From contig NZ_AP028908.1 in the NCBI RefSeq assembly GCF_037076465.1, forward strand, positions 682,001 to 746,000: a DNA stretch of 64,000 nucleotides, written 5' to 3'. Made by a program: the position numbers and the translations under genes. The notes beneath the pieces are model-generated. The model was not told the DNA's origin, did not search any database, and saw nothing but the letters and a program-made list of their open reading frames with translations. Position 1 is the stretch's first letter. Each line of letters opens with the position of its first letter. Shown piece after piece: positions 49,855 through 60,872 of this stretch. This DNA comes from Pectobacterium araliae. Its GTDB lineage: Bacteria; Pseudomonadota; Gammaproteobacteria; Enterobacterales; Enterobacteriaceae.

Positions 49855-49975
49855 CCGAACGCCTCAGTATCTTCCTGATGTTCTTCCCTGTTTATCTTCT
49901 ATTTATTCCTTCTCTAGCTATTTATTCCCTCTCTAGCTATAGCGCTTTTCTCCGTCTATGTACCATTCATCGTTT

Positions 49976-50266
49976 TTATAGCGTCGTTAGATTAAACATA
50001 ACCAACAGCGCCGCCAAACCGCCCGCCAGCACAATACAGGATGGCAGCAGCAAGTAGTGACGCAAACGTTGATGAAATAGCATGGCAAGCGTCGCCAGCA
50101 GGGCGATGGCGATAATCACTTTTAGATGCGTCAGATTCAGGTTGAGTAGCGCCAATAGCGGCATGATGGCGCAAGGCAACAGCACGCCCCAGGCGCTAGA
50201 CAGATGTTTCCCCATACACCAACTCACGCCCCATAGCCCGCAGGCTGTGATCATTGCTGTCAGCAT
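49976..50266 (-). CDS. DUF1435 family inner-membrane protein
   Basis: A 96-aa hydrophobic protein with three to four membrane segments (residues about 3-17, 26-42, 47-64, 71-93). SAWGVLLPCAIMPLLAL and FHQRLRHYLLLPSCIVLAGG resemble the DUF1435 family found at this position in enterobacteria, close to the leuQPV tRNAs. The function is unknown. GGATGG lies upstream of the ATG. Confidence 0.7.
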   Translation of the reverse strand: MLTAMITACGLWGVSWCMGKHLSSAWGVLLPCAIMPLLALLNLNLTHLKVIIAIALLATLAMLFHQRLRHYLLLPSCIVLAGGLAALLVMFNLTTL

Positions 50267-50372
50267 TTTGCCATCCGGTAAAGGTGATAATGATAACCAA
50301 TATCATATAAGAATTTATATCAATTACTAGTTTTTTGACGGGGTGATGGCCGTAATTTTCACCATAGCCGCA

Positions 50373-51275
50373 TTAATCGGGATGCGGGTTGTTCAGATGC
50401 TGGCGAATCAGGTGGATCAGATTCACGATCGCGGCCGATCGTTCATGTTTACGCCAAATAGCCGCAATTTGTGTGTGGACTTCGGGCATGCCGATATCAT
50501 GATAGGTCACATTATCGGCCTTAACACAGGCGAGTGACTCTGGGACAAGCGTAATGCCGAAGCCCGCAGCGACCATCCCGATGGTAGCCATCAACTGTGG
50601 TGCAAAGGGACTGGGTCTAGGGCCATAGCCTGACAGGTAACAGGTACGAATAATCATATCGTGCAGCCCTGGACACACCTCGCGTGGGAAAATAATCAAC
50701 GGTTCCTGACGCAGTTCGCTCAGCGAAATCTGCGCTTTGTGGCTAAGCGTATGCCCTGCGGGTAACACCAATTTCATCGGCTCTTCAGCCAAAATTTCCC
50801 CGTTAATATCATCACTGAGGTCGCAGGGTAAGCGCAGAAAGGCGATATCGATATGGCGTTCTTGCAGCGCGGTGATGAGCGTGGCCGGATTTTCTTCTTT
50901 CGGTAGTGGTTGAACGTGCGGATGTTGCTGACAGTAGCGGTGTAATAGCGCCAGTACGGTCGGGTGAAACATGGCCGACGGCGAGAAACCTATGTTCAGG
51001 CTCCCTTTCTCACCTCGCGCAATACTCCTTGTCCGTGCGATCGCCGAATCGGTGAGTTGGAGAATTCGGCATGCATCCTCATACAATGCGTGTCCCGCCT
51101 CTGTCATTTCTACGCCGCGCGTCAGTCGTTTGAACAGCGGTGTGCCTAGCTCCTGTTCGAATTTCTTGATCTGCTGGCTGAGGGGCGGCTGTGACATCCC
51201 CAGATTTTCTGCCGCCCGTGTGAAATGTCGCGCTTGCGCAACGGCGACAAAATAGCGCAGATAACGTAGTTCCAT
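50373..51275 (-). CDS. budR: LysR regulator of acetoin genes
   Basis: A 300-aa LysR protein of the AlsR/BudR type. The HTH is HFTRAAENLGMSQPPLSQQI with KKFEQELGTPLFKRLTRG. The effector domain has LNIGFSPSAMFHPTVLALL, DIAFLRLP and GFGITLVPESLA. It is divergent from budA across 129 bp. In Klebsiella and Bacillus the equivalent activates acetoin synthesis in response to acetate and low pH; the same role is inferred here from position. Confidence 0.88.
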   Translation of the reverse strand: MELRYLRYFVAVAQARHFTRAAENLGMSQPPLSQQIKKFEQELGTPLFKRLTRGVEMTEAGHALYEDACRILQLTDSAIARTRSIARGEKGSLNIGFSPSAMFHPTVLALLHRYCQQHPHVQPLPKEENPATLITALQERHIDIAFLRLPCDLSDDINGEILAEEPMKLVLPAGHTLSHKAQISLSELRQEPLIIFPREVCPGLHDMIIRTCYLSGYGPRPSPFAPQLMATIGMVAAGFGITLVPESLACVKADNVTYHDIGMPEVHTQIAAIWRKHERSAAIVNLIHLIRQHLNNPHPD

Positions 51276-51404
51276 TCACGTAACTCCATATGTTTCCGAT
51301 CTTGAAATGACCTTCATTGCATATTGGAATTTTGTTCTCTCTCGCGTCAATCTTTATCTAAAGATTAGTAATATTTAAGTAATGGATGCAGTGAGAAGGA
51401 ATGT

Positions 51405-52187
51405 ATGAAAACGAGTATCAGTGAACAATCCTGTGAGGAAGCCTTTGCCAGCTATGCCTATGATTTTAGACGGCAGCATGCAGACAGCGTTATTTATCAG
51501 ACTTCATTAATGAGTGGGCTAATAAATGGCGTATACGAAGGTAGCCGAACGATGGCTGAACTACTGGAGCATGGTGACTTTGGATTAGGAACATTTAATA
51601 GTTTGGATGGGGAACTGGTTGCATTAAATAGTCAGATTTTCCAGTTGTTATCTGATGGCAGCGCACGGGCGGCGAAGCCTGAGCAGAAAACGCCATTCGC
51701 GGTCATGACGTTCTTTCGCCCGACGGAAACGATCCGTTTTGATCGCTGGATCTCGCGTGAAGGCGTGCATCGCCAGATCGATGAGATCGTGGGAACGGAC
51801 AATCTGTTCTGTGCCTTGCGGATTGATGGGAATTTTCGCTGCGTTGAAACGCGCACCGTCCCTCGACAGTGCCGACCTTATAAACCGATGCAGGAAGCGA
51901 TTGAAGGGCAACCAACATTTCATTTTGAACACCGTAGCGGCAGCGTTATTGGTTTTCGTAGTCCAGCTTACACTCAGGGAATTAATGTCGCGGGTTACCA
52001 CGAACATTTCATTACTGACGATCGCCAGGGAGGTGGCCATATTCTGAATTATGACGTCGAACACGGCACGCTGATATTTGGTGTGATTGCCAAACTGATC
52101 ATCGATCTGCCTCAGGATCGGGAATTTCTCAATGCCGATCTGTCCTCAGAAAACCTCAATAGCGTCATCCAGTCAGTAGAGAGTTAG
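51405..52187 (+). CDS. budA: Alpha-acetolactate decarboxylase
   Basis: BudA converts (S)-alpha-acetolactate to (R)-acetoin in the butanediol pathway. The 260-aa protein carries the zinc-site signature HEHFITDDRQGGGHILNY (His-x-His and a third His ten residues on), with the acidic TFNSLDGELVALN and FGVIAKLIIDLP segments. GAAGGAA lies upstream. It is 21 bp from budB, in one operon. Together they divert pyruvate to neutral acetoin during fermentation. No acetoin reductase gene is adjacent. Confidence 0.95.
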   Translation: MKTSISEQSCEEAFASYAYDFRRQHADSVIYQTSLMSGLINGVYEGSRTMAELLEHGDFGLGTFNSLDGELVALNSQIFQLLSDGSARAAKPEQKTPFAVMTFFRPTETIRFDRWISREGVHRQIDEIVGTDNLFCALRIDGNFRCVETRTVPRQCRPYKPMQEAIEGQPTFHFEHRSGSVIGFRSPAYTQGINVAGYHEHFITDDRQGGGHILNYDVEHGTLIFGVIAKLIIDLPQDREFLNADLSSENLNSVIQSVES

Positions 52188-52208
52188 TCATTTCATCGGA
52201 GTTATGTC

Positions 52209-53888
52209 ATGGAAAAGTCCACCGAACAGCAAAGCTGGAGTTGCGGAGCCGCGCTGATTGTAAAACACCTGGAAGCGCAGGGCGTGAAGCATATTTTTGG
52301 TATTCCCGGCGCAAAAATCGATCGTGTGTTTGATGAGCTGGAAGACTCGACGATCCAAACGATCCCAGTTCGGCATGAGGCGAACGGCGCGTTTATGGCG
52401 GCAGCGATAGGACGTCTCACGGGGAAAGCGGGGGTGACGCTGGTGACATCCGGCCCCGGCTGTTCAAATTTAGTCACTGGGCTGGCAACGGCGACCGCAG
52501 AGGGGGACGCGGTTGTGGCGCTGGGTGGGGCGGTGAAACGGGCGGATAAGCTTAAGTTGACGCACCAGAGTCTGGATACCGTCAGTCTGTTTCAGCCCGT
52601 CAGTAAATTCAGTGCGGAAATCACCGCACCTTCCGCTATATCGGAAGTGTTGGCGAATGCTTTCAGGTCTGCGGAAAGTGGTCGTCCGGGGGCGGCGTTT
52701 GTCAGCCTGCCGCAGGATATCGTTAATGAACCGGTTATTAGCCCGGTGCTGGCCTGTCCGATTTTGCCGCTGTTAAACGGCGCGCCGCATCGCGACATCA
52801 CTGAAGCGGCTAAACGGCTGCGGCAGGCTAAAAATCCGGTGTTGCTGCTCGGATTAATGGCCAGCCAGCAGGAAAATGCGCAGGCACTACGCCGTTTTCT
52901 GCGCCACAGCCAGTTGCCGGTGACCAGTACGTATCAGGCTGCGGGAGTCATCGATCAGCAACAATTCAATCATTTTGCCGGGCGTATTGGGTTATTTAAC
53001 AATCAGGCAGGTGACAAGCTGCTACAGCAGGCGGATGTAATCGTCACTGTAGGTTACAGCCCGATTGAGTATGATCCATCGTTGTGGAATAGCGGCAAAG
53101 CGACGCTGATCCACATCGATGTGCTACAAGCGGAGATCGACAGTGCTTACCGGCCTGATATCGAGCTGATCGGGAATATCGCGATGACGGTGGACGCGCT
53201 GAATGCGTGTATCAGTGAATCGTTTATCTTGTCTGCTGATACACAGTCCGTATTGCAGGATCGGCAGCGTCAGCGGCACGATCTCAGCACTCGCGCCATC
53301 AACATGGCGGGGTTTGCGATTCACCCTCTGCGGTTGGTGCGCGCGATGCAGGATATCGTGAATGAGGATGTCACGTTGTGTGTCGATATGGGGAGTTTCC
53401 ATATCTGGCTGGCGCGTTACCTGTATAGCTTCCGGGCACGACAGATTCTGATGACTAACGGTCAGCAGACCATGGGCGTAGCGTTGCCGTGGGCAATCGC
53501 CGCATCGCTGGTACAACCCGGCAAAAAAGTGGTGTCTGTTTCTGGCGACGGCGGGTTTATGCAATCCAGCATGGAGCTGGAAACGGCGGTGCGTCTGAAA
53601 AGCAATCTCCTGCATATCATCTGGGTGGATAACGGCTACAACATGGTGGAAATCCAACAGTTGCATAAATACCATCGTCCGGCGGGCGTAGCGTTTGGGC
53701 CGATTGATTTCAAAGCCTATGCGGAAGCCTTTGGCGCAAAAGGGTTTGCGGTGGAATCGGCTGATGAACTGGTCAGCAAACTCCGTCAGGCAATGGACGT
53801 TGACGGCCCAGCGGTGATTGCCATCCCGGTTGATTATTCCGATAACCATTGGCTGATGGAGAACCTGAATATCAGTGTGCTGATTTAG
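52209..53888 (+). CDS. budB: Catabolic acetolactate synthase
   Basis: This ThDP enzyme joins two pyruvates to acetolactate. It has 559 aa and no regulatory subunit gene beside it, typical of the FAD-independent catabolic form. Motifs: catalytic Glu in [38 protein letters not shown], and the ThDP/Mg site from [19 protein letters not shown] to WVDNGYN (GDG...DN spacing correct). It follows budA by 21 bp. A CGGAG site precedes the ATG. Confidence 0.95.
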   Translation: MEKSTEQQSWSCGAALIVKHLEAQGVKHIFGIPGAKIDRVFDELEDSTIQTIPVRHEANGAFMAAAIGRLTGKAGVTLVTSGPGCSNLVTGLATATAEGDAVVALGGAVKRADKLKLTHQSLDTVSLFQPVSKFSAEITAPSAISEVLANAFRSAESGRPGAAFVSLPQDIVNEPVISPVLACPILPLLNGAPHRDITEAAKRLRQAKNPVLLLGLMASQQENAQALRRFLRHSQLPVTSTYQAAGVIDQQQFNHFAGRIGLFNNQAGDKLLQQADVIVTVGYSPIEYDPSLWNSGKATLIHIDVLQAEIDSAYRPDIELIGNIAMTVDALNACISESFILSADTQSVLQDRQRQRHDLSTRAINMAGFAIHPLRLVRAMQDIVNEDVTLCVDMGSFHIWLARYLYSFRARQILMTNGQQTMGVALPWAIAASLVQPGKKVVSVSGDGGFMQSSMELETAVRLKSNLLHIIWVDNGYNMVEIQQLHKYHRPAGVAFGPIDFKAYAEAFGAKGFAVESADELVSKLRQAMDVDGPAVIAIPVDYSDNHWLMENLNISVLI

Positions 53889-53901
53889 TGTGTATAAATG
53901 C

Positions 53902-53931
53902 TGTGCCCGCCTACTAATGATAGCGGGCACA
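53902..53931. terminator. Stem-loop between convergent budB and fucO
   Basis: A perfect 9-bp inverted repeat TGTGCCCGC/GCGGGCACA (53902-53910, 53923-53931) lies 13 bp past the budB stop. For the minus strand it is preceded by fucO read-through. T-runs are weak on both sides. Confidence 0.6.
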
Positions 53932-53975
53932 AAATAGAGCCTTGTTGTCATGCGCAAATAAAAATTTGTAACCCC

Positions 53976-55127
53976 TTAATAAATAGACTGATACAGCGCT
54001 TTAATGTCGTTGATGTTCGTATCGCGTGGGTTACCGCCAGTGCAGACATCGTCAAAGGCGGCCTGCGCCAGCGCGGGAATGTCCTCTTCTCTCACCCCAA
54101 CATCGCGCAGTCTCGGTGGAATATCCACATCGTGAGACAGTTGCCGAACCGCGTGAATCGCCGCTTCCCGCGCCTGAGCAATCGGCATGTCTGCCGCACC
54201 TTTTACCCCCATCGCAACGGCGATATCCCGGAATTTTTCACCCGTGTAATCGGCGTTGTAGGCCATGATATGCGGCAGCAGGATCGCGTTAGCGACGCCG
54301 TGTGGCGTGTTGTAGAACGCACCGAGCGGATGCGCCATGCCGTGAACCAGCCCAAGCCCAACGTTCGAGAATCCCATACCGGCAATGTATTGTCCCAGCG
54401 CCATCTCTTCCACGCTTTTCGGCTTCCCGGCGACGGAATCGCGCAGTGAACGGCTGATTATTTCAATGGCCTTCAGGTGCAGCGTATCGGTCAGTTCCCA
54501 GGCAGCTTTGGTGGTGAAACCTTCAATGGCGTGCGTCAGGGCGTCAATCCCCGTGGCGGCTTTCAGCGAGGCAGGCATGCTCATCATCATATCGGGATCG
54601 ACGATGGCGACAATCGGAATGTCATGCGGATCGACACACACGAATTTGCGGCGTTTTTCTTCGTCTGTGATGACGTAGTTAATGGTGACTTCTGCGGCTG
54701 TGCCGGAGGTGGTCGGGATCGCGATAATCGGCACGGCGGGGCGTCGGGTGGCGGCAACGCCTTCGAGGCTGCGAACATCGGTGAATTCAGGGTTATTGAT
54801 AATAATCCCGATGGCTTTACAGGTGTCCTGCGGTGAGCCGCCGCCAATCGCGATCAGGTAATCCGCCTGCGATGACTTGAAACGTTCGACGCCCCTTTCC
54901 ACCACGGAGATGGTGGGATTGGGAATCACCTCATCGTAAATATCGTAGGGCAACCCTGCCGTATCCAGCTTTTCCGTCACCTTGGCAACGACGCCAAATT
55001 TCACCAAGTCTTTGTCCGTCACCAACAGGGCTTTCTTGAACCCCCGCCGCTTCACTTCATCGACAATCTGAGCGACAGCGCCCGCGCCAAAATAGGATGT
55101 TTCATTAAGAATCATTCTGTTAGCCAT
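53976..55127 (-). CDS. fucO: Lactaldehyde reductase (1,2-propanediol oxidoreductase)
   Basis: An iron-dependent group III alcohol dehydrogenase that interconverts L-lactaldehyde and 1,2-propanediol. The start MANRMILNETSYFG at 55127 (GAGGAGAG upstream) gives 383 aa, as in E. coli. Landmarks: YLIAIGGGSPQDTCKAIGI, PTTSGTAAEVTINYVITDEE, and metal ligands in TGIDALTHAIEG and GLVHGMAHPLGAFYNTPHG. No other fucose or rhamnose genes adjoin, so its physiological pathway here is open. The gene is convergent with budB. Confidence 0.93.
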   Translation of the reverse strand: MANRMILNETSYFGAGAVAQIVDEVKRRGFKKALLVTDKDLVKFGVVAKVTEKLDTAGLPYDIYDEVIPNPTISVVERGVERFKSSQADYLIAIGGGSPQDTCKAIGIIINNPEFTDVRSLEGVAATRRPAVPIIAIPTTSGTAAEVTINYVITDEEKRRKFVCVDPHDIPIVAIVDPDMMMSMPASLKAATGIDALTHAIEGFTTKAAWELTDTLHLKAIEIISRSLRDSVAGKPKSVEEMALGQYIAGMGFSNVGLGLVHGMAHPLGAFYNTPHGVANAILLPHIMAYNADYTGEKFRDIAVAMGVKGAADMPIAQAREAAIHAVRQLSHDVDIPPRLRDVGVREEDIPALAQAAFDDVCTGGNPRDTNINDIKALYQSIY

Positions 55128-55690
55128 TATTTCTCTCCTCATAACGTTTGATTTTGATAAAGCGAAAAATACATACCGCACAATTCCCTGTTATTAGTAT
55201 GGATAAAATGTGCTATGAGTGCCTTCTGTTTGCTGCCATGTACACCTTGTACGCTGGCACTAAGGTAAAGACGCCTGAGAAGTGGCTCACAGAATCGTGA
55301 TGATGGCAGCATAACGGCGGGAGTAAGGCTGGGGTTCGCTGTTGGGTTTTGATTGAAAAAATCTAATTTAAGCCTGTTTTTATCATTACATTATCTAATC
55401 TGAATGGATTTTTTATTTAGGTGGCATTACCTTAGTTATCCAGTTTTAATGCCATTAATCTGTTTTATCTGCGCAATTAAATAATTTACGTGCTTAATTT
55501 AATCAATTATTAAGCATATTACGCTGCTTTATTTTTTGTGAGTGGTCCGGCTTTCTTCGCTTTATATATAATTTATCTTATGGCTAAGGGTGTGGTTTAA
55601 CCTGTGCTTCGGTGGTAAGTTCAGTCAGAAGATATCGTTTGCGCAGTGTGTTTTATCACCTGAACGCCATGCGCTGAAGAGGGATGAGGA
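55128..55690. promoter_or_regulatory. Control region of gcvTHP and fucO
   Basis: 563 bp without a gene, strongly AT-rich between 55370 and 55580, as expected for Lrp binding. A consensus TATAAT at 55567-55572, without a good -35, suggests an activator-dependent gcv promoter about 110 bp before gcvT. In E. coli this promoter is controlled by GcvA, GcvR, Lrp and PurR; individual sites could not be proved by eye. Confidence 0.55.
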
Positions 55691-56806
55691 ATGGCAAAGC
55701 AGACCCCGTTGTACCAACAACATCTGGCCGATGGTGCCAAAATGGTGGACTTTCATGGTTGGATGATGCCACTGCACTACGGCTCCCAACTGGACGAACA
55801 CCACATTGTGCGTCGGGACGCTGGCATTTTTGATGTCTCCCACATGACCATCGTCGATTTGCACGGTGCGAGAACGCGTGAATTCCTGCGTTATCTGCTG
55901 GCGAATGATGTCGCCAAACTCACACAACCGGGCAAAGCGCTGTATACCGGCATGCTGAATGCTTCCGGTGGTGTGATCGATGATCTGATCGTTTATTTTC
56001 TCACAGAAAACGATTTCCGACTGGTGGTGAACTCCGCAACGCGTGGAAAAGATCTCGCCTGGATCGGGCAGCATGCCGCACCGTTCGGGGTTGAAATCCG
56101 CGAGCGCGACGATCTGGCGCTGGTTGCGGTGCAAGGTCCGCAGGCGCAGGAAAAAGTTCAAGAAATCCTGAAGGCAAAAGGCCTGAGTGATACCGACGTG
56201 GCAGCGGTTGCCAGCATGAAGCCGTTTTTTGGCAAGCAGGCGGGCGACTTCTTCGTCGCCACGACGGGTTATACGGGTGAAGCGGGTTATGAAATCGCGC
56301 TGCCGAATGAGCAGGTGGTCGATTTCTGGCAACAACTGCTGGCGGTTGGTGTGAAGCCATGTGGGCTGGGCGCACGCGATACGTTGCGGCTGGAAGCGGG
56401 GATGAACCTGTACGGTCAGGATATGGATGAGGGCATTTCGCCGCTGGCGGCCAATATGGGCTGGACAATCGCCTGGCAGCCGGAGGATCGTGAGTTTATC
56501 GGGCGTGAGGCATTAACGCATCAGCGTGAAAAAGGCACCGAGCAACTGGTTGGTTTGGTGCTGACGGAAAAAGGCGTATTGCGCAATGATTTACCTGTGC
56601 GCTTTACTGATAGTGATGGCGTGGTGTGCGAAGGGGTGATCACCAGCGGATCGTTCTCGCCGACGCTTGGCGTCAGTATCGCGCTGGCGCGTGTTCCGCT
56701 GGGGATTGGTGAACAGGCGATAGTGCAGATTCGTAACCGCGAACTGCCTGTCCATGTGACCAAACCCGGTTTTGTCCGTGCCGGAAAAGCCATCGTTCAG
56801 TATTAA
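55691..56806 (+). CDS. gcvT: Glycine cleavage system T protein (aminomethyltransferase)
   Basis: GcvT transfers the methylene group from the lipoyl arm of GcvH to tetrahydrofolate, releasing ammonia. It is 371 aa. Landmarks: [66 protein letters not shown], and the C-terminal [20 protein letters not shown]. The catalytic Asp falls in the FDVSHM region. ATGAGGA precedes the ATG. It is the first gene of gcvTHP. Confidence 0.97.
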   Translation: MAKQTPLYQQHLADGAKMVDFHGWMMPLHYGSQLDEHHIVRRDAGIFDVSHMTIVDLHGARTREFLRYLLANDVAKLTQPGKALYTGMLNASGGVIDDLIVYFLTENDFRLVVNSATRGKDLAWIGQHAAPFGVEIRERDDLALVAVQGPQAQEKVQEILKAKGLSDTDVAAVASMKPFFGKQAGDFFVATTGYTGEAGYEIALPNEQVVDFWQQLLAVGVKPCGLGARDTLRLEAGMNLYGQDMDEGISPLAANMGWTIAWQPEDREFIGREALTHQREKGTEQLVGLVLTEKGVLRNDLPVRFTDSDGVVCEGVITSGSFSPTLGVSIALARVPLGIGEQAIVQIRNRELPVHVTKPGFVRAGKAIVQY

Positions 56807-56865
56807 TAGCCGCTTGCCTGTAAAGATAAGCGCATAGGATTAATGACTTTAGGAAAGGGGATGCA

Positions 56866-57258
56866 ATGAGCAACGTACCAACAGAATTAAAATACACCAC
56901 GTCGCACGAATGGGTGCTGCATGAGGGCGGCGGTATCTACAGCGTGGGCATTACCGAGCACGCGCAGGAGCTCCTGGGTGACATGGTGTTTATCGATTTA
57001 CCGGAAGTGGGTACGGTCGTCGCCGCAGGCGATGATTGCGCGGTGGCGGAGTCGGTAAAAGCCGCGTCGGATATTTATGCGCCCATCAGCGGTGAGATCG
57101 TAGAAGTTAACGAGGATTTGGAAGGTTCCCCTGAGCTGGTCAACAGCGCACCTTATACCGACGGCTGGCTGTTCCGCATCAGAATTTCTGATGAGTCTGA
57201 TTTGGATGAATTGCTTGATGCCGAAGGCTATCAGGCATCACTAGAAGAAGACGAGTAG
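56866..57258 (+). CDS. gcvH: Glycine cleavage system H protein
   Basis: GcvH is the small lipoyl carrier that shuttles aminomethyl groups between GcvP and GcvT. It is 130 aa. The lipoylated residue is Lys65 in [13 protein letters not shown]. Other conserved stretches are [31 protein letters not shown] and [22 protein letters not shown] lies upstream of the start. It is 59 bp downstream of gcvT. Confidence 0.98.
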   Translation: MSNVPTELKYTTSHEWVLHEGGGIYSVGITEHAQELLGDMVFIDLPEVGTVVAAGDDCAVAESVKAASDIYAPISGEIVEVNEDLEGSPELVNSAPYTDGWLFRIRISDESDLDELLDAEGYQASLEEDE

Positions 57259-57331
57259 TTATCGCGCCCTAGCCTCTATGCTGGGGCGTGTTGTTTTATG
57301 CGCCCGCGTCATATTTTGGCGCGGCAGCTAT

Positions 57332-57361
57332 CACGATTGATGCAGGCACGATTGATGCAGG
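57332..57361 (+). repeat. 15-bp tandem duplication before gcvP
   Basis: CACGATTGATGCAGG occurs twice head to tail (57332-57346, 57347-57361). Each copy brings an AGG; the second supplies the only ribosome-site-like AGGAA (57359 onward) upstream of the gcvP ATG at 57373. Confidence 0.9.
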
Positions 57362-57372
57362 AAATTACTGTA

Positions 57373-60246
57373 ATGACCCAGACACTCAGTCAACTCGAAT
57401 ATGACGGCGCGTTTATCGAGCGCCATATCGGCCCCTCCGTCAGCCAGCAGCAGCACATGCTGTCGGTGGTGGGGGCGACGTCGCTGGAAGCACTGATCCG
57501 CCAGATTGTCCCGGCGGACATTCAACTGCCTAGCCCGCCAGCGGTGGGGGAAGCCGTGACCGAGCATGAGGCGTTAGCTGAGTTGAAGGTCATTGCAGGA
57601 CGCAATCAACGTTATAAAAGCTACATCGGCATGGGCTATAGCGCGGTGCTGATGCCGCCAGTGATTTTACGTAACGTGCTGGAAAACCCAGGCTGGTACA
57701 CCGCCTATACGCCGTACCAGCCCGAAGTCTCTCAGGGACGGCTGGAAGCGCTACTGAATTTCCAGCAGGTTACACAGGATCTAACCGGATTGGATCTGGC
57801 CTCCGCGTCGCTGCTGGATGAAGCCACTGCCGCAGCGGAAGCGATGGCGATGGCAAAACGTATCAGTAAACTCAAACAGGCCGAACGTTTCTTTGTTGCC
57901 GACGATGTGCATCCGCAAACGCTGGATGTGGTGCGTACTCGTGCGGAAACCTTCGGTTTTGAAATTGTTGTCGGTAAGGCGGAAGATGCGCTGAAAGACG
58001 ATGCGGTGTTTGGCGTGTTGTTGCAACAGGCAGGGACGACGGGCGAACTGCACGATTACAGCGACCTGATGGCGGCACTGAAAGCACGTAAGGTCGTCAC
58101 CTGCGTGGCGTCGGATATCATGGCGCTGGTACTGCTGACCGCGCCGGGCAAGCAGGGGGCGGATATTGTCTTCGGTTCTGCACAGCGCTTTGGCGTGCCG
58201 ATGGGCTACGGCGGGCCACACGCGGCGTTCTTCGCCTGTCGTGATGAACATAAACGTGCCATGCCGGGCCGTATCATCGGCGTGTCGCGCGATGCGGCAG
58301 GCAACACCGCGCTGCGTATGGCGATGCAGACGCGTGAACAGCATATTCGTCGCGAGAAGGCGAACTCCAATATTTGTACTTCGCAGGTGTTGCTGGCCAA
58401 CATTGCGGGGATGTATGCGGTATTCCACGGGCCGGAAGGGCTCAAACGTATTGCAGGGCGCATCCATCGTCTGACCGATATTCTGGCGGCAGGATTAACG
58501 CAGGGCGGGTTGCTGCTGCGCCATCGCAGCTGGTTTGACACGCTGACCATTGAGGTTACGGATAAGGACGCGGTACTGAGCCGGGCATTAAGTTTTGGCA
58601 TCAACCTCAGAGGCGATTTAGCAAGTGCTGTGGGCATCACGCTGGATGAAGCAACCACGCGTGAAGATGTGCTGGCGCTGTTCGCCGTGCTGTTAGGTGA
58701 CGATCATGGGCTGGATATTGACGCGCTTGATGCGGCCGTTGCTCAGCAGGCTGCGACGATCCCGCCTGCTCTGTTGCGCCACGATGCGATCCTGTCGCAT
58801 CCGGTTTTCAATCGCTATCACAGCGAAACTGAAATGATGCGCTACTTGCACCGTCTGGCGCGTAAGGATCTGGCGCTCAATCAGGCGATGATCCCGCTCG
58901 GTTCCTGCACCATGAAGCTCAACGCGGCAGCGGAAATGCTGCCGATTACCTGGCCGGAATTTGCCGAACTGCATCCATTCTGCCCGCTGGAACAGGCACT
59001 GGGCTATCGCCAGATGATCGAACAGCTCTCCGGCTGGCTGGTACAACTGACGGGCTATGATGAGATTTGCATGCAGCCCAATTCGGGCGCACAGGGCGAG
59101 TATGCGGGGCTACTGGCGATCCGTCGCTATCATGAAAGCCGCAATGAAGCTGGCCGTAATCTCTGTCTGATTCCTAGCTCCGCCCACGGTACTAATCCCG
59201 CATCGGCGCAGATGGCGGGGATGGACGTGGTGGTGGTCGCCTGTGACAAGCAGGGCAATATCGATCTGCACGATCTGCGTGAGAAATCGCAGGCGGCGGG
59301 CGAACAGCTTTCCTGCATTATGGTGACCTATCCATCCACCCACGGCGTCTATGAAGAGACGATCCGCGAAGTGTGCCAGATCGTGCATCAATACGGCGGT
59401 CAGGTGTATCTGGATGGCGCGAACATGAATGCACAGGTTGGCATTACCACGCCGGGTTACATTGGCGCTGATGTATCGCACCTGAACCTGCATAAAACCT
59501 TTTGTATTCCGCACGGCGGTGGCGGACCGGGCATGGGGCCGATTGGCGTGAAAGCACATCTGGCACCGTTTGTGCCGGGGCATCAGGTGGTAAAAATCGA
59601 GGGTGTACTGACGGAGCAGGGCGCAGTCTCTGCGGCACCGTTCGGCAGCGCTTCTATTCTGCCGATTAGCTGGATGTACATTCGCATGATGGGAGCGGAA
59701 GGGCTGAAACAGGCTAGCCAGATGGCGATCCTGAATGCTAACTACATCGCGACGCGCTTGCAGCAGGCCTATCCGGTGCTCTACACCGGCCGTGACGGTC
59801 GCGTGGCGCACGAGTGCATTCTGGATATCCGTCCACTTAAGGAAAGCACGGGGATTAGCGAGATGGATATCGCCAAACGTCTGATCGACTACGGTTTCCA
59901 TGCGCCGACCATGTCGTTCCCGGTCGCGGGTACGTTGATGGTGGAGCCAACGGAATCGGAAAGTCAGGTAGAGATCGATCGTTTTATCGATGCGATGCTG
60001 GCGATCCGTGCCGAAATCAATCGCGTTGCGCAGGGCGAATGGCCGCTGGACGACAACCCGCTGGTGAACGCGCCGCATACGCAGGCGGAGCTGGTGGCCG
60101 ATTGGACACATCCGTACAGCCGTGAGCTGGCGGTATTCCCGGTTGGCAGCGAACACAAATATTGGCCGAGCGTGAAGCGTCTGGACGATGTCTACGGCGA
60201 TCGTAACCTATTCTGTTCGTGTGTACCGATGAGCGACTATGCGTAG
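57373..60246 (+). CDS. gcvP: Glycine dehydrogenase (decarboxylating), P protein
   Basis: GcvP is the PLP-dependent decarboxylase that starts glycine cleavage. The start [14 protein letters not shown] at 57373 gives 957 aa, identical to E. coli; the open frame upstream covers the intergenic repeat. PLP-binding Lys is in [21 protein letters not shown]. Other motifs: [56 protein letters not shown] and [11 protein letters not shown]. With gcvT and gcvH it makes one-carbon units; the L protein is encoded elsewhere as usual. Confidence 0.97.
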   Translation: MTQTLSQLEYDGAFIERHIGPSVSQQQHMLSVVGATSLEALIRQIVPADIQLPSPPAVGEAVTEHEALAELKVIAGRNQRYKSYIGMGYSAVLMPPVILRNVLENPGWYTAYTPYQPEVSQGRLEALLNFQQVTQDLTGLDLASASLLDEATAAAEAMAMAKRISKLKQAERFFVADDVHPQTLDVVRTRAETFGFEIVVGKAEDALKDDAVFGVLLQQAGTTGELHDYSDLMAALKARKVVTCVASDIMALVLLTAPGKQGADIVFGSAQRFGVPMGYGGPHAAFFACRDEHKRAMPGRIIGVSRDAAGNTALRMAMQTREQHIRREKANSNICTSQVLLANIAGMYAVFHGPEGLKRIAGRIHRLTDILAAGLTQGGLLLRHRSWFDTLTIEVTDKDAVLSRALSFGINLRGDLASAVGITLDEATTREDVLALFAVLLGDDHGLDIDALDAAVAQQAATIPPALLRHDAILSHPVFNRYHSETEMMRYLHRLARKDLALNQAMIPLGSCTMKLNAAAEMLPITWPEFAELHPFCPLEQALGYRQMIEQLSGWLVQLTGYDEICMQPNSGAQGEYAGLLAIRRYHESRNEAGRNLCLIPSSAHGTNPASAQMAGMDVVVVACDKQGNIDLHDLREKSQAAGEQLSCIMVTYPSTHGVYEETIREVCQIVHQYGGQVYLDGANMNAQVGITTPGYIGADVSHLNLHKTFCIPHGGGGPGMGPIGVKAHLAPFVPGHQVVKIEGVLTEQGAVSAAPFGSASILPISWMYIRMMGAEGLKQASQMAILNANYIATRLQQAYPVLYTGRDGRVAHECILDIRPLKESTGISEMDIAKRLIDYGFHAPTMSFPVAGTLMVEPTESESQVEIDRFIDAMLAIRAEINRVAQGEWPLDDNPLVNAPHTQAELVADWTHPYSRELAVFPVGSEHKYWPSVKRLDDVYGDRNLFCSCVPMSDYA

Positions 60247-60297
60247 TTAATCACGCTGGGCGTTGAATCAGCGGTGTGGTTATTCATTATCTTTTCC

Positions 60298-60321
60298 AGC
60301 CTCCTCTACTCAGGGGAGGCT
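60298..60321 (+). terminator. Stem-loop after gcvP
   Basis: A 7-bp AGCCTCC/GGAGGCT stem (60298-60304, 60315-60321) is followed by TAATTG. A weak terminator, shared with the convergent hxlR-type gene. Confidence 0.55.
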
Positions 60322-60393
60322 TAATTGACTGATTTTAATTCTTCCTTTCCATTACTAGCCTCTAATAACCTGCTGCGCTGAGGCACATCGACT

Positions 60394-60771
60394 TTAGTCA
60401 TCATCAGCCAATGTCTTACCATGTGTTCTCATCCAGTCTGCCAGTGAATCCAGCGTTGGTTGGAGCGATTTGCCCAACGGGGTGATCTGGTACTCCACGC
60501 GCGGCGGCACTTCGGCATACACCTTGCGCTTCACCAGTTTGCGCTGCTCGAACAGGCGCAGTTGTCGTGTCAGTTCCTTCTGAGTGATGGGGGCGATAGC
60601 GCGTTGTAATGCACTGAAACGCACGGGCTCGCCGATCACTATCAGGCGGTACAGTATGGGAATCGCCCATTTTCCCGCGATGAGGTTGACGAAATTCACC
60701 ATTGGGCACGGTTCTGCAATGTCAGATGGTGAGGAAGGGGACGTGTTTGCTACTGGGCCGTGAACAGACAT
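60394..60771 (-). CDS. HxlR-family transcriptional regulator
   Basis: A 125-aa winged-helix regulator of the HxlR/YodB type. Landmarks: the N-terminal conserved Cys in EPCPMV, GKWAIPILYRLIVIGEPVRFSAL, ITQKELTRQLRLFEQRKLVKR, and the wing YAEVPPRVEYQITPLG. In this family the early Cys often senses electrophiles or oxidants. It is divergent from a short-chain dehydrogenase, which is the likely target; a 14-bp palindrome lies between them. Confidence 0.9.
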   Translation of the reverse strand: MSVHGPVANTSPSSPSDIAEPCPMVNFVNLIAGKWAIPILYRLIVIGEPVRFSALQRAIAPITQKELTRQLRLFEQRKLVKRKVYAEVPPRVEYQITPLGKSLQPTLDSLADWMRTHGKTLADDD

Positions 60772-60808
60772 AAGGTTCCAATACCCTCTTTAGTATCCAA
60801 TTGGTGCC

Positions 60809-60822
60809 TACTTACAAAAGTA
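60809..60822. promoter_or_regulatory. Candidate HxlR operator
   Basis: The palindrome TACTT-ACAA-AAGTA lies midway between the divergent hxlR-type and dehydrogenase starts (38 and 50 bp away). It resembles TACT...AGTA operators known for YodB/HypR-type HxlR proteins. Related TAGTATCC and AGTATACT half-sites flank it. Confidence 0.55.
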
Positions 60823-60872
60823 TACTATTGATGAAATACTGCCGTTTTTCAAGCAACACGACAGGACACATC

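Noticed and set aside
55627..55642. PurR-like site before gcvT
   Set aside because: The right half GTTTGCGC is good, but the left half matches only about half of the consensus (11 of 16 overall). Not strong enough to annotate.
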